From Tetrahymena elliotti 4EA (lineage: Eukaryota > Ciliophora > Oligohymenophorea > Hymenostomatida > Tetrahymenidae), in NCBI GenBank assembly GCA_000231825.2, contig AFXF02001488.1, positions 434,001-498,000 on the forward strand: DNA of 64,000 bases. Reading direction: 5' to 3'. The position numbers and the translations under genes were made by a program. This document shows, one piece after another, positions 24,742 to 38,174 of this stretch (the first letter of the stretch is position 1; every line of letters begins with the position of its first letter). Below the pieces are notes generated by a model. It did not search any database and was not told where the DNA came from. It was given only the letters and a program-made list of their open reading frames with translations.

Positions 24742-25171
24742 GAAATTTTCTAATTATTACATTTTATGTAAGTCTTTTCTCAATCTAAAAAATTCTAACA
24801 CACCAAAAACAAAATAACTTTATTAAAAATAACAAATATAATAAATCTAAAAATATCATAAAAAGTAATTTATTTTGTAAATATTTCTTTTATCATTAGT
24901 AAAAATATGTATTCTTTTGTAATTAATTTTTGCCTTAATTTCAGATAATTTCGAGCCATTTTCTTAAATTAATGTGGTTACTCACACATGTTAAACAAAA
25001 ACTGCATTTTTGAAATTTCAAATTTTAAAAAATAATTTTTTATGAAAAATTATCTATCATCTTTTTATAATGATTTAATCAACAAAAGTATCTTGATAGA
25101 TTATTTAAATACCTTGTCTTTCTATTAAGTAAACTATCAATAAAAATCTTGTCAGAAAAACTTTAAAATAT
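24742..25171. other. AT-rich intergenic region
   Basis: 430 bp; nothing recognised. Presumed terminator of the cNMP-binding gene and promoter of the oxidoreductase. Confidence 0.45.
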
Positions 25172-26376
25172 ATGAAAAACAAGCAATTAATTTATCTTCA
25201 AAAACCAGATAGCACTTTTCCTGAGAGTGTTAATAATGTTTTTGATATAACTGAATCATAAATAAATTTAAAAAGTTTAAACTAAGGAGACTATATTGTA
25301 TAAGTTCATTATGTTTCAGTCGATCCAGTAATGAGAATTTGGCTATCAGGTGCTGAAACCTATTATTCAAAACTAAAACCAGGAGATGTTATGCACTGCT
25401 TTGGAGTAGGGCTAGTTATTTACTCTAGAAATTCATAGATTAAAGTTGGCTCTTCAGTGTTTGGAAATATTGGAATACAACAATACTGTGTGGTAGATAA
25501 ATCAAGAAGAAAGCTTGTATCTCTTCTACCAGATTAAGAATATTTTCCCTCCATTTAACTGAAAGATTATCTAAATCTAATTAATAATGGTATGGCTGCT
25601 TATATGGGATGCATAGAAGTCTGCTAACCACAAGCAGGCTAAACAATTTTAGTTTCTACAGCTGCTGGAGTAAAAAATAATTATTTTTTTGTAAATTAAC
25701 AATTATGTTTATTAAATTTAATAATAATTAAAGGCAACTGGCTTGGTAGTATGTTAATTAGCAAAGTAAAGGGGTAAATTATTTTTATTTTTTATTTCAA
25801 AAGGTATTAAAGATTATATTTTCTAAAGGTTGTAAAGTAATTGGTATAACAGGAAGTTAAAAAAAAGTTGATTTTTTGAAATATGTTATTAAAATTGATG
25901 AAGTAATAAATTACAAAACCTAAAATCTATCTGAAGTTTTAAATAATTATAAAATTGACATGTATTTTGATAATGTTGGAGAAGAAACTCTTGATTTAGC
26001 AATTAGATAAATGAATTAAAATGGAAGAATTGCACTTTGTGGAGCTATGGGAAATTATAATGATTACAATAATAGAAAAGGTATCAAGAATTACTTCATG
26101 ATCGTCATCAAAAGAATTCTAATGAAAGGAATAACTTTCACTGAAGTTGGAGAAAAAATGCCTGAGGTACTTGAATAATTTTCTAATAGCATGAAAGAAG
26201 GTTAATTAAAGACCTACTTTGAGGAATTTGAATCTATCGAAAAGCTCCCAGAAGCAATAAAATTTTGTTTTAAAGGAGATAACATTGGTAAAGTAGTGGT
26301 AAAAATACAAAGCACAAGCTTTGAAGAAGTATGCTAAGAAGTGTTTAAGCATAATAGCTTGTCACCAAGTCTTTGA
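25172..26376 (+). CDS. MDR-family NADPH oxidoreductase (prostaglandin/alkenal reductase-like)
   Basis: Medium-chain dehydrogenase/reductase of the non-zinc branch that reduces activated double bonds with NADPH. Three exons: 25172-25669, 25734-25773 (only 40 nt) and 25829-26376, closing to 361 residues. Features: the VDPVMRIWLS segment near residue 49 typical of the PTGR/ZADH branch, GMAAYMG where the family has GxTAYxG, a split dinucleotide-binding motif (STAAG | ATGLVVCQLAK | RGCKVIGITGS) shared over all three exons, YFDNVGEETLD, and GRIALCGAMGNYN. No structural zinc cysteines. Acts probably in the cytosol on lipid-derived enones or similar substrates; the substrate is not readable from sequence. 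An alternative acceptor at ...CAAAAG (25802) would break the frame, so the downstream acceptor at 25828 is chosen. Confidence 0.88.
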
Positions 26377-26967
26377 AAAATAATTAAAAAACTTTATTGC
26401 ACATAAATAAATGTGTATGTATGAATGAATTTAGAATTGAAAATAAAAATATTTGGGTGAAACAAAATTTTACATATTTAATTGTTTAGTAAAATCTTTT
26501 TCAAATTTAAAATCATAATTTTCCTAGAATTAATTTTTAATTTTTTGAGATAAAAATCTAATTTAAATTTTAGAGATTTTTTAATGAAAATATTGTGTGA
26601 GCTTCCCTTTTTTTAAATTATTAAAATTTAAATGCTTTAAATATTATTCACTTGACGTCAGTGTCATTTATTGTATATGTAGTGTTACTTAGAAAAAATT
26701 AATTCTTTTAAAATAAAAATTTAAGTAAATGAAGGCCAAATAAATGGAAAAATGCCTGCAGAAAGTTAATAAAACATCATGAAAGCTTTAGGATAAATTA
26801 TTTGCATATTTTTAATTTGAAAATGGTCAATAGAAGATATAATTTTGAAATATATTTAAATTTCTATCTAATATTTCAATTTATTTAGTAAAAGTTACTC
26901 TTAAAAGTAGAAGAGACATGCATATACTATATAGATTAGTGGAATTAATTTGCTTATTTTATATGAC
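26377..26967. other. Convergent intergenic region
   Basis: 590 bp between the 3' ends of the oxidoreductase and MPC1. Contains a TGACGTCA palindrome at 26653-26660 in a position that does not suggest a promoter. Otherwise AT-rich. Confidence 0.45.
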
Positions 26968-27267
26968 TCACTATTTAAGAGTTTTTTCGTATTACAATCT
27001 ACGCATGAGCAACCTTCCTTGAACAAATGTATTGCTAAAATGAACAGCTAAAAGAAAATAATTTCTTGGTTAAACTCTCCAAGCAAAACGCATAAATGTC
27101 ATGGAATAAATAGTCAAGACAAATTGCATATCTCTTGATGTTTTCTCAGGGGGTCTTTCCCAATCTAAAGCTCCTTAAAGAACAAAACCACAATTGGTAA
27201 CAGGTCCCCAAAAGTGAGTAGTCTTAGGACCGACAGGAGAGTTTATAAAAGCAGAAATTGCTTGCAT
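26968..27267 (-). CDS. MPC1: Mitochondrial pyruvate carrier subunit 1
   Basis: Small inner-membrane protein that with MPC2 imports pyruvate into mitochondria. 99 residues, single exon, ATG at 27267, TGA at 26968. Family hallmarks in order: FINSPVGPKTTHFWGPV at residues 7-23, NCGFVLQGALDWERPPEKTS (family GLADLxRPxExIS), a hydrophobic stretch with YSMTFMRFAWRV, and QPRNYFLLAVHFSNTFVQG (family PxNxxLFxVNxxxxxxQ). Length is slightly below the usual ~110. It is flanked upstream by a second mitochondrial-carrier gene on the same strand. Confidence 0.93.
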
Positions 27268-28330
27268 CCTTTTCTTATCTATTTACTTATAAATTGATTT
27301 TTTAATTATTAGATTTTGAATAAAAATCTGTTATTATCTGCTTGTTATTATTTTATTTAATTATCAATATTTTATTTTATTGAGTTCTCCTTATTTAAAA
27401 ATTATATGTGAAATGTGATGAAAAAAGACATGTAAGCCGTATTAATAAGAGCGAACGTAATATACATGATAAATACGCTAATAATTTCACGAATAACATC
27501 TCTTTCATTTAAATGTTTATCTCCTAAATAAATTCTTATATTTAATTATCATCTGATATTAGATATAGATTATTTACTTTTTAATCTTACAATATCTTTA
27601 TTTATTTTATAATATTGTGTAAAACAAAACAAATTCATTTTTTTAAAAAGTTACTTTTTACCTTTCATTAATTATAATGAATTATTTGTTGACTAGTTTT
27701 AAAGTTACTGACATTGTAAAAATTATTTAACTTCCTAATAGGTTTAAATAGTAATTTCAATTATTTAAAATTTTAAACAATTATTTACACTGAATCTAAA
27801 ACTAAAAAAGGAACAAAGAGGAGTGTATAGCCTAATATTTTTGAAATAAATATTAATAATCCATGTTCTAGATTATACTACTACATACTAGATTATAAAA
27901 AATAAAAAACACTAAAAAAATTATCATGTATTACATTATTGATATCTTATTTCTCATTTAATTTTAATTTTTTTCCACTTTTGTTTAAATTATTCATAAT
28001 ATGTTGACCATATTAGGGAAAATAATAATAGTCCATATTTATTTAAACTTCAATAAATACTTATTGAAATAAAATTAAAAAATTATTTTTATTAAAACAA
28101 CTGATTTTGTTTTATTTTAAAACTAAATTTTATAAAATCTATTAAATGAATTGAGAGAACTTACTCTTGAAATCAGCAAAAAGAATTATTGTAAAAAAAT
28201 TGTTAATTTTTTTATTTAAAAGGATAATTTTTTTAATTTGATAAAGTGGAATATAAAATAAATTAATTAAATGATTTTAAATTTATGAATTATTTTATTC
28301 GAAAAAATTGATTATTTATTTAGATATATT
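27268..28330. other. AT-rich intergenic region
   Basis: 1.06 kb between MPC1 start and the carrier gene's end. No supported gene, RNA or repeat. Confidence 0.45.
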
Positions 28331-29266
28331 TCAATAAGCAACTTCTTTCTTTTTCTAATCTTTCTTTAAATACTCATATATAGTCCATGCTATTGCACCT
28401 TAAGCACCTTTCTTTAAAAGACGAGGTAGATAACCTCTGTAAAAACCTTTAAAGCCTTCATTTTAATAAATATTGTAAGTAAGTTTTAAAAGAGGGGTAT
28501 TTTATTATTTCACTCCTTAATATCTCACTCTTATATTATCAAATGGGTAGAAAATCATTATAGAAGCACTAGCAGAAATAGCTCCTGATAAAAATATAAA
28601 TAAATTATTTTCATTAGCTGGCTTTTACAAGAAATATTCATATATACTGATTAAGGATTAATAAATTGAATACTAAGCTCCACTCCAGGGTAGATCTCTC
28701 ATTAAGGTTGGAATTATTCCTTTATAGAATCCTCTTAAACCTTCTTCAGTATATATTCTTTTTGTTGTTTATATTACAGAGGTATATTCTTGCTGTCCAA
28801 CAACCTCAAAACGAGTCTTCAAGACTGTTAAGGGTGTGGAAGCCATTGTTGTAAAAAACATAGCACTTGATCCATTAATAAAATTAACTATATAATTATA
28901 AATGTAATGCTCTGGTCCTTTTGTTTAAGTTTTAAGGATATAGGGTATATTTTGAATACCATTGAAAAAGACTCCAAATCCTAATGAACTTTTCACAGCT
29001 GCTATTGAACCACCTCTAAAAAAGCCTTTTACACCTTCTTTCTAGTATATAAATTTAGAAAGATTTATGATCTCAGATGGCTTAGTTCCCCAATGATTCA
29101 AAAAAACACTAGATGTACGCAAAACCTCAAAAGGCTAAGCAAAGAATGTAAGCATTGCTCCTATTGCAAAACTTTTATAATGAATCTTTGGCTTTATTTA
29201 TTAATTTTCTTGTACTTTGATTTCCTATGCCTTTTTGTTGACTAGTTCTTCTAAATTTGATGACAT
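28331..29266 (-). CDS. Mitochondrial carrier, SLC25A38/Hem25-type glycine transporter
   Basis: Inner-membrane carrier; SLC25A38/Hem25 proteins import glycine for the first step of haem synthesis. 311 residues, single exon, TGA at 28331. Three carrier repeats are visible with Px[DE]xx[RK]-type signatures: AQPFEVLRTSS, STPLTVLKTRFEV (family SPITVIKTRYE) and FYPFDNIRVRYQ, each followed by an EGxxGFxxG element (EGVKGFFRGG, EGLRGFYKGI, EGFKGFYRGY). Subfamily markers are LMRDLPWSGAQYSIY and LPRLLKKGAQGAIAWTIYEY, which match the SLC25A38 LLRDAPFSG and PRALRRxxxxAMAWTVYE regions. The first repeat is the least conserved. The subfamily call is inference from these motifs; the carrier family itself is certain. 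Confidence 0.85.
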
Positions 29267-30368
29267 TTATTAATACTGCCTAATCCTTAAATATTTTATG
29301 AACTTTCAATGAAAAAATTATTTTTTTATCAACTATTTGCTATTCACGCACTAATGTTCTTTTTAAACAGTTTTTTAAAAACAATATGATGCTTATCTGC
29401 TGTAGCAATTTAAACGTATTTGAGAGGATCTACTAAATCTTTTTGGATATTTTTAAGATATTTATATTATTTAATTAACAATAAATATTTATGCGCTAAG
29501 TAAAATATAGATTCTTCTGTTTATTTTGATAATTAAGGTTAAGTAATTTAATTAGTGGCGTTTCTATTGATTTAATAAAATAATATGCAAAACTCTTTCT
29601 TGATTTTTCTTAACGAATTTACAATTGTGCATTACAAAAAAATTGTACAGTGAATAAAAGCCAATAAAATATTCAAAAATTTTATTATTTTTTTAAAATA
29701 AACAAAAAAACCACTATTTAAAAATTAAATAAAATAGTAGATAAATGCTACTTTAAATTCAAACATATTTTTTCCAGTTTTTATCTTTATTTTATTATTT
29801 TAAATTTATCATAAAACAAATAAACCTCTTTATAATCCTAATAGCAAAGAATCTACTATTTAAATATTTTATCTCGTCATCATGTTATCATGTTGTTAAT
29901 GTTTATGGAATATTTTTTCTGGAATTTTTTGATAACTTTAAATAAATTTTTGGTCAAACTCTTTTTTAGCTATCACATTTATAAATTGAGTATTACATTT
30001 AAAAAGAAAATAGTTAATTAAAAGGCAAAATTCTTTTCAGAATAATATATTTCACATAAATAAAATTTGTTTTACCTTAGAGAAATTAATGTCTATTATT
30101 TAAATATGCTATCTCAATATCATCTTGCCTTAAAAGATGTAAAAATTTATTCAAATATTTCCTTAATTTCTTTTTAATGAAAATAAAATAAAATTTATTT
30201 TAATTTAAGGTTTAAAAGATTCAACTTCTAAAAAAGTAATGAAAATAATAAAATAAATGAGAATACAATACAGAACTGAATATAATAATAATTAATAATT
30301 TGTTATTTAAAATTACTCTTCAAACTAACAATAAAATATTTGAATGCTTTGCTTAGTATTTGGATAGC
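29267..30368. other. AT-rich intergenic region
   Basis: 1.1 kb between the carrier start and the end of ACSL 2 (both minus strand). Presumed carrier promoter; no named motif. Confidence 0.45.
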
Positions 30369-32720
30369 TCATTAATTAGATGAAACAGAATTTATTTAAT
30401 TGTACATTTCTTAAATTTGCTAGGTGAAATATTATTTTGCTTAATGTCTTTTAATCTTAAATGTTGTTGTCATACAATCGAGATCAACAAAACTCTTTGT
30501 CTCAAGATAAATGGCTTTTGCCTGTTCAAAACCAAAAAGATTTTCAGATTTTCCTTGCTTAATCATATTTTGCAATATATGAGTTTTTACTTATTCATTT
30601 TTGCAGAGAGCTTCGAAATTATCAGCATCAGGTAAATTGTTTTATTTAGCAAATTCTAAAACATACTTTTAATCAGGAACTGCAATACAAACACAAGCAC
30701 TTTGTAAGGAATCACCATGAATAAATACTTCTTGAACTCCCTTGGCCTTAATGTAAATACCTTCTATCTTTTCAGGAGCAATGTATTCTCCCTAAGCAAG
30801 CTTAAAGATATTTTTCTTTCTGTCAATAATTTTAACACTTCCATTAAAAACATTTAATTTGCCAACATCACCAGTATGTAACCAACCATCTTCATCAACA
30901 GCTTCTCTAGTTTTTTCTGGTTCCTTGTAATAGCCAATAAAGACACCATTACCTCTAACACAAATTTCTCCTCTTGGAGCTGGGTTTCCATCTTCATCCT
31001 TATCCAAACTAGTATAGTTTAAATCTGGAATGTCAACTAATTTATATTCAAAATTAGCTCTTGGGCCTCCAACATGCCCGGTTTATGGGTCATTGGAAGC
31101 AGTAGAGAAAGTACCACCACAACTTTCAGTCTAACCATAACCTATAAATAAAAAATAAAATTAGTATAAATCAAAACAAAGATTTAAGTAATAAAATAAA
31201 ATACCTTCTGCAATTGGTATGCATAAAGTTGCTTTTAAGAAAGTGAGAGTTTCTCCAGAAATAGGGGCTGAACCTGTACCAGCCCATCTACATCTACCTC
31301 CAAGAGCTTCCTTAGATTTTTTAAAAACAAGGCTGTCCCAGAATTTATGAGTGCATTTTCCAGAATTTAAAATTCTTTAAGTTTTAGAGGCAAGAGCTTT
31401 TTTTGCTAATTTTGCTTTCATTCCTTTGAGCTTTTCAATGTTTGATTTGATAGCTCCATAGAATCTATCGTAAAGACGAGGTACACTAACAAAGATAGTT
31501 GGCTTTAAGATGGCTAAATCTTCTTTTAACTTCATAACATCACCACTATAAAAGCCAATGCAACCTCCATAATACAAGAAAGTGCAAACAAATATTCTTT
31601 CTAATATATGAGGTAAAGGTAAATAGCTAATGTAGGAATCAGTGGAATTGAATCCTTCATTAGTTCCAGTAGCAACGACAGAAACAATATTCTTATGAGT
31701 TAGCAAGACACCCTTAGGATTACCTTTTATTTATTTTTAAAAATAATTTAATTAAGCTAAAATCATTAGAAATTCTATTATCTAAAGTTTTTTATGGATA
31801 AAATAATTTATTTTTTAAACAAGCTAAATTTAATTAATTATTTTGTCTTTGTTTTTTTTTCTTGCTGAAAATTTGTTTGCTTATTCTACCAAAAATGTTA
31901 ATAAAATATACTGATTTGTATCTTCTAAAATTAAACTTTGATATTTTTACCTGTTGTTCCAGATGTATAACTGAAAGTCAAAACACTTTCAGGATTAACC
32001 TTTGCATAGGGTCTAGGTTATCCTTTACCTTTTGCCATGACATCCTTAAAGTTGAAGATATTCCAATTACGTTAACTGACTTTATCAGTTACTTCTTAAC
32101 TAATTGGGTCAAACAAAACTAAATTTTTTAATTTGTGAGTTTCTTTACATTTTAGCAAACTTTCTACTGATGGAGCAGAGCAGAATATAGTTTCTAAATT
32201 AGTTTGGCCAAGTATGAAGCTAATACTTTCAATACCTAAAGTATCATAGCTAATAATTAAAAAAATATAATTAATTAAAAATAGAATTTTTTGATTAAAG
32301 TTACAATGGAACCATAGTGTTATTATATAGGAAATTAGCATATTCTAATAAAAGCCATTCTTCTCTATTTTTCGAAAATACACCTACAAGATTCATTTCT
32401 AAATTATTCCATTCATTAACATTGGTGGGAAGATTAAGCTCAATCATACCATTACCTAATTATTCAGCAAATAGTTTGCAATCGCTATATGTTTTCCAGA
32501 AGTATTCTGATTTTGTAGAGTCTCTGGAACCCAATAATTTTCTATGGGAATATCTTTATTCTGATTTAAGGAATACATCCTACATAGTGCAAACACCAGG
32601 TTCAGGGACTAGAAGCAATTCTTTTATATAATCTGGATGTCTGTAGATTTCTGTTTCGCCATCTTTCTTCTATGAAATTGGTTTAGCATAGCAATGATTT
32701 TAAGAATAAGTACCTCCCAT
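30369..32720 (-). CDS. Long-chain acyl-CoA synthetase 2
   Basis: ATP-dependent fatty acyl-CoA ligase. Four exons: 32305-32720, 31951-32249, 31205-31723 and 30369-31141, closing to 668 residues. Complete set of ACSL motifs: [37 protein letters not shown] (split by an intron inside the Gly), [27 protein letters not shown] (intron inside the first Gly), [36 protein letters not shown] and the C-terminal [11 protein letters not shown] with the catalytic Lys. Starts MGGTYSQNH, which is compatible with N-myristoylation and would tether it to a membrane; ACSLs are normally membrane-associated. It shares the YDTLG intron with ACSL 3 and the GYGQ intron with ACSL 1. Confidence 0.95.
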
Positions 32721-34311
32721 TTCTTGATTTTTTATATACCTATTAATATTTTAGAATTTTACTCTTTTCACTAAGATTTCTTTATTTTTAATTATAAATC
32801 AATTTTTTTTAAAGTATATTTAATTTTTTTAAATTCGGAATACTTTTTGTTTGAGTTTTAGTTAAGAGGCTTTTTTCACAAATTGTTAAGACAATTTAGT
32901 GAATTATGCTGTTTTTAGTATATGATGGCTGGTAAATTAATTATTACATATCCAATATTTCTTTATAAAAGAAATTACTTGTATTTTATCAATAGATCTC
33001 TCTTACTTTTTTTTAATGTCATCAAGGTGTTTTTTAATTGTGATTCTCACGCACTTAAATTTAAAAGAGAGTTGCAACTAAACTGTTTTACTAAAAGTTA
33101 AATTTAACCTTAAGTTGATTACTCATTACAGGTAATTTAATAATAAGTAATTAAAGTAATTCAATTTCCTTTCAAAAAATTTATTTTAAAAATCCTAAAT
33201 TTATGAGTTATTTTAAAAGGAAATAAATAAATTGATCCTTTTTTATTTAATTTAAATTGTAAATTAAACATAACTGAGCTATTTAACATAAAATATCTGA
33301 ATTCTCTAGCAGAAGGTACAAATATAGTTTATTTCAATAATAAAAGAATAAAATTTATTCAAATTACTTATATTAATGTATTTAAAAAAATTAAAGTACA
33401 AATTAATATTTTGGAAAAAGTAACCCGATCAAATAACTCACAAAATAAATATACTTTAATTTAATATCAAGCTTGAGATTTTATTTTTTTCACTAAACGT
33501 ACCATATTACTTTTAAAAAGGAAAATTAAATGATATATTAAAATATATAAATATGTAAATGGCAATGTATTCCTATTACTCACTTTGTTTAAAAAGTGAA
33601 TTTAAATTATTTAATTGAAAAAATTATTTAATAAATAAAGAAATGTTTGAGTGTAATTAGATTTTAGAGAATATTATTATACCAAAATAAATAAAACAAA
33701 AAAGACAAATTCAAATCTTCTTTTTTATTATAGATTAGATAGATAGATTATATATCTTATAAGAATAATTAAAATTTAATTTAAATTCTAAAAATATTAA
33801 TTTAATTTTAGTAAAGTTGGACAAATATTTGTTTTTAAAAATTATTTTTTTCTCATTTAATACTTAAGTTTTTTAAAATTTTACAATTATTTTATTATGG
33901 TTTTATTTAACTTCTTATCATCTTAGTATTTTTATATTTTCTTAGTTAATTGATTAATTGTTTATTTTAAAATTGAAATGTTCTTGGATAAGATTTGATC
34001 TTGTAAAATTTGATTGTTCTTTATTGATGATAAATGATGATAGAAAATTAAATTTATTTTTTAAATTTGTAAGCGATTTATTAGATAGTTAATTAAAGAC
34101 TCCCTTAGATGTTATTATATAGTAATATTATTTATTAATGAGTCTCAGTAAAAGTAAGAATGAAGAAGGAAGAATAAATATCATTTAATAAGATTGTTAG
34201 AAAGTATATAATTGAATTGAATTGGTCTTTAGAGCTTTACTTTTAATGGTCTAATATTTAGTGAAAAAGTAGAAAAGATAAAAGAAGTTTCATCGAAGTC
34301 TAGCTTTACTT
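32721..34311. other. AT-rich intergenic region
   Basis: 1.6 kb between the ACSL 2 start and the 3' end of the Q/N-rich orphan. No supported gene or RNA. Presumed ACSL 2 promoter near 32721-33000. Confidence 0.45.
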
Positions 34312-36693
34312 TCAGTTGCAGATTAATTAAAATATATTACATGAAGATGAGCAAGTTTTTGCTTTTTTCTTTTTTAGAGCTTGTTTTTACTAATGCGTTG
34401 ATTGAGTAATTTAAATCTTGGCCATTATGAGTTCTAAATTACTCTAAACAGAATTGGTTTTTATGTCTATTTCTGAGTTTTGATGCTTTCTATTTGTAAC
34501 ATTGTTTTGCTGATAATTTTCAACTGGCTTTATTGCCTCCAGTTTTTTGTCTGATTTAGTATGTTTATTTTTTTCTAGTGTTATTGAATTCTTTAATTTT
34601 TTTGGTTTAATTTCTTTTTCATTTTGATTAACTGGAACATTTAACATTTGTGTCTTTTTGCTTATGTTTTTAACTTTAGTATCACTTAGAGGCTCTTAAT
34701 TTGTATTTGCAGTTATACTTTCAGAATATTTTATTTCTAAAATATGGTCAGTTTTCAAACTGCTTTATGTATTACTGATTACACCACCAAGCTAATTAAA
34801 AAATAAATTATTGTTCCTGGCATCACTCAAAATACATTAGTTTAAGATATGGTCATCTTTAATGTTATTATTTTAACGGGACTATAAATTATTGTAATTG
34901 TTAGGAATAAGTGTTTAGGATAAGAGGATAGAATCTTAATTTGCTTAAATAATATCTTAGATATTATCATTATAACATAAATTGTTATAATTCTCTTCTT
35001 ATTAACTAATTTGGTTGTTTATTGCACTGCTTTAGCTTCCTATTTACTGATTCCTCTTTTTTGTTGCTATTAAATTTGAACTTTAAGAAGATATCAATTC
35101 TGAATCTTTGTTCATTAAGTAAGAGTTGATTAATGATGAGTTCATTTTAGACTCTCTATTATTTTCACTAACCTTCTCTAATACTGTTATTTTGGGAATT
35201 CTTGTTTAACCTTTGGATCCCAAAGCTTAAGGTAGACTTTAAGAATCTTCTTCTAATTCATCTGAAAAAAACATTTTATCATCATACTAATAATCTGTTT
35301 TTTCTTGTGCATCTTCATTATAATTTAAAACATAACGATTCTAATTAAACTAGACACTCTTTTTTGTGGCCTAGTCTTAGTTATTCGTATCCACTTATGT
35401 CCTGTTACTATCTGTTCTTTCAAAAGTATTTTTATCTTTCTTAAGGATAGAAGTTTTAAATGAGTTTGTACTAAGATTTCTAGTTAAGGGGTAATAACTC
35501 ATACCTTACTATGTAGATTTACTACTTGGCGAATTAAATCCATGTGGCTAAGAGTTCATACCTTCTACTTATTACTAATTAATGCTGAACATGCTACTTA
35601 AAGCAAATTAGCCTTATGAATTAGCTTGATTAAGCATTTTTGGACTAAATGTATTATTAGAGCGAGAATTTTTATAGATAGAACCTAAAAGATTCTAGTT
35701 TTACAAAGAGGAGGCTTTATGTACTTCTTTTTCAAATTTATTTTCTAAAAACTTTTAGCAGCTGTCATTGTCATCTAGTAAATTATCATTTTAATTACTA
35801 GAACTTTTATGCCATTCATTCGAGTGGCTGTATTAGCCAGATGCGCAACTTATTCTCCTTTCTATCATTTTTAATTTTTAATCTAAATTTTTGCTTACAA
35901 ACTCTTAACATAATTGATCAACTTCTTCACATTCATCCTAATTTTAATTGTATGTAGATTTCTTATTATGATCTTCATTATCTTTGTTTGAATTTAATGC
36001 TTGACAATAGCTTTCTTCCATGAAGTAATCATTATTTTTAGAGTAATTAGATGAGTTTGGGAATTTATTTTTATCTGAACCATCCTAAAATTTACTTTCT
36101 TTATCATCAACCACAAAATCATCTTCATAGCTATCATTTAAGTCAATCAGATTTTTATCATTATTTATTGTGCAAGCTCTTAATTCAGATTCTTCTTTAA
36201 TTGTTCCTCCAAAGGTATGATGCTAGGCTTACTAATCAGACATCATAGAAGCAGAAGAAGTAGATTAGTAATTATTAGAATTATTTACATTTTTTGAGGC
36301 CTTATTCTAGTTTTTTGTTTGTTGATGTTATATTTAAAAAAACGAGGATTGCACATTTTAGTTGTTTCCAATACTCTTCTACTAATTTAGCTAGTGGTTA
36401 CTTAGTGATCTCTCTAAAATTTATGAATCGGCTGAAGGATATTGCTTATATTCTAGTTGCTTATTATCTGTAGATGAAAAATAATTTGGATTAAATGAAG
36501 CACTTTTGTCAGCTTTAAAACAGCTAAATTCAGGCTATATATACTCAGTATCAGCTATATTCGAGCAAGTAAATTGTTATCCAAAAGAAATAACAGAATA
36601 GCCTACTTTGGAGTTAGTTTGAGTTTATGGACTTTATAAATTTTTATTAAAAGGGGTAGGTGATAAGCAATCTATTTATTAGCTTTCTTACAT
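34312..36693 (-). CDS. Orphan Gln/Asn/Ser-rich protein
   Basis: Single uninterrupted 793-codon frame (ATG 36693, TGA 34312) under the ciliate code, far longer than chance allows with one stop codon. I do not recognise the protein. It is dominated by Asn, Gln, Ser, Lys and Asp, with acidic patches (NDSYEDDFVVDDKES, SDELEEDSQ) and a basic C-terminal quarter (KEIKPKKLKNS, LKKKKAKT), ending in CSSSCNIFQLICN. A short Asp/Glu-Lys segment EVDQLCQEFVSKN may form a helix. No membrane span, signal peptide or known domain is visible. The start is the most upstream ATG in the open frame. The composition suggests a disordered scaffold or regulatory protein, but no function is assigned. Confidence 0.8.
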
Positions 36694-38174
36694 GTTATTA
36701 CCAGTTTATTATTAATAAATACCTTATTGAACTTGCATTTAAGATGGATTTCTTGAATTTTAAATTTCTTTTGATTCATTTCGAAATAATATTCTTTCAT
36801 TACTTTTTTAACTTTAAGGTGAAAAAAACTAATTGGCATCAATGCTTTATGAAGGAGCATTTAATTATCCAAAATGTACTTAAATATCATCTGTTTATTT
36901 TTAAACTCTCCTTTAACCTTGCTTTTATAAAATATCCCCTTCGCGTTACTGCTCTATTGGAGTTTGTTAACGCGTTTTTTGAAAACAACATAGAGGTTTA
37001 TCAAATGGATTTTTAGGCCCTTTAGATGTACCCTAAATCATGTAAAAATAATTTTAGTAATATATGCAAGCTTTGACCCACTTTAAACTACTAGATCAAC
37101 CTAGTTAGTGTAACTATTTCTACTACTTTAGAACTTGTTAACTATTGAAAAACTGTTCTTATTGATCAAAGATAAATTGAAAAGTTATTTTATTTTTAAT
37201 GGTATTGCTTTTTTATTCTTCTTCTTCCTTTAATATAGAATTTGTAATGTGTGTATTTATATTATGTATGTCCACCTATTTTTCTTCTTATTTGCTAATA
37301 GGAATATTATTGATTTTTTTCAATTAATTATTTGTAATTTTGTTGTATTCTTTCACCAGTCTAATAGATCTTAGATAAGATATAATTATCAATTTTCAAT
37401 CAAATTTTTGATGCTTTCTTTTTTTAAAGTGTGATTAATCACCTTAATCTAATTTACCTTTAATTTTATCATGATCTTCTTTTTATTTGTATGTTTTTTG
37501 AGTTTTTTTATGTCATCATCTAATCTTACACTCATTTTGGTTTTTAATTCTTAAAAACATAACACTGCATTCTCTATGCTTTTTATTTGACTTACTTTTA
37601 TTAATTTCTTAAAAAGTTGCATGCTTTCTCAGTTTATTATTTTTTAGAAAGCAAAATTATTTGTTTTTTTTATTTGTGCTAAAGATTTTGTAAGAAAAAA
37701 GCTTACAATAACTTAAAAATATTTGTGAAGGATTTACTATTCAAAAATAAATACAAATTTAATTTTTTACTACAAAATTTTGATATTCTTATTTGTTTTT
37801 AAAAATTGTAATTTCTTTATATTTTTTATTTGCCTGTAACTCTAAAACTGTTTATTTTTTTAAATCTGAAATTTTTACTCAAATTGAATTTTGCTCACAA
37901 AATTCAAAGGTTATTGAATGACCTCAAAATTTTAAATAACATAAATTTACATATTAATTTATTTAGTGTAAAATAAATTGTAATTAACATTCTTTGGAGA
38001 TAGTTATCAAGATCATCACAAATTCTAAAGATACTATTATTGTACAAAAAATTTGTTCAGACATATTATATTTTAATTTATTGAATGTTTCTTATTGATC
38101 AGTTTAAATTTTTGGTTTAATGAATATCAGGATACAAACTTTTTCTTCCAAAAATATATAGTACGTTATTTAAA
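36694..38174. other. AT-rich intergenic region
   Basis: 1.5 kb. A plus-strand frame near 36660-37016 is mainly opposite the orphan's 5' end and is not called. Nothing else recognised. Confidence 0.4.

Noticed and set aside
26653..26660. TGACGTCA palindrome resembling a cAMP-response element
   Set aside because: Lies between two convergent gene ends, not in a promoter; an isolated 8-mer is weak evidence.
36660..37016. Plus-strand frame of about 118 codons ending in TAG under the standard code
   Set aside because: Mostly Phe/Leu/Ile low complexity, stop codon is not a stop in this organism, and it overlaps the 5' end of a well-supported minus-strand gene.
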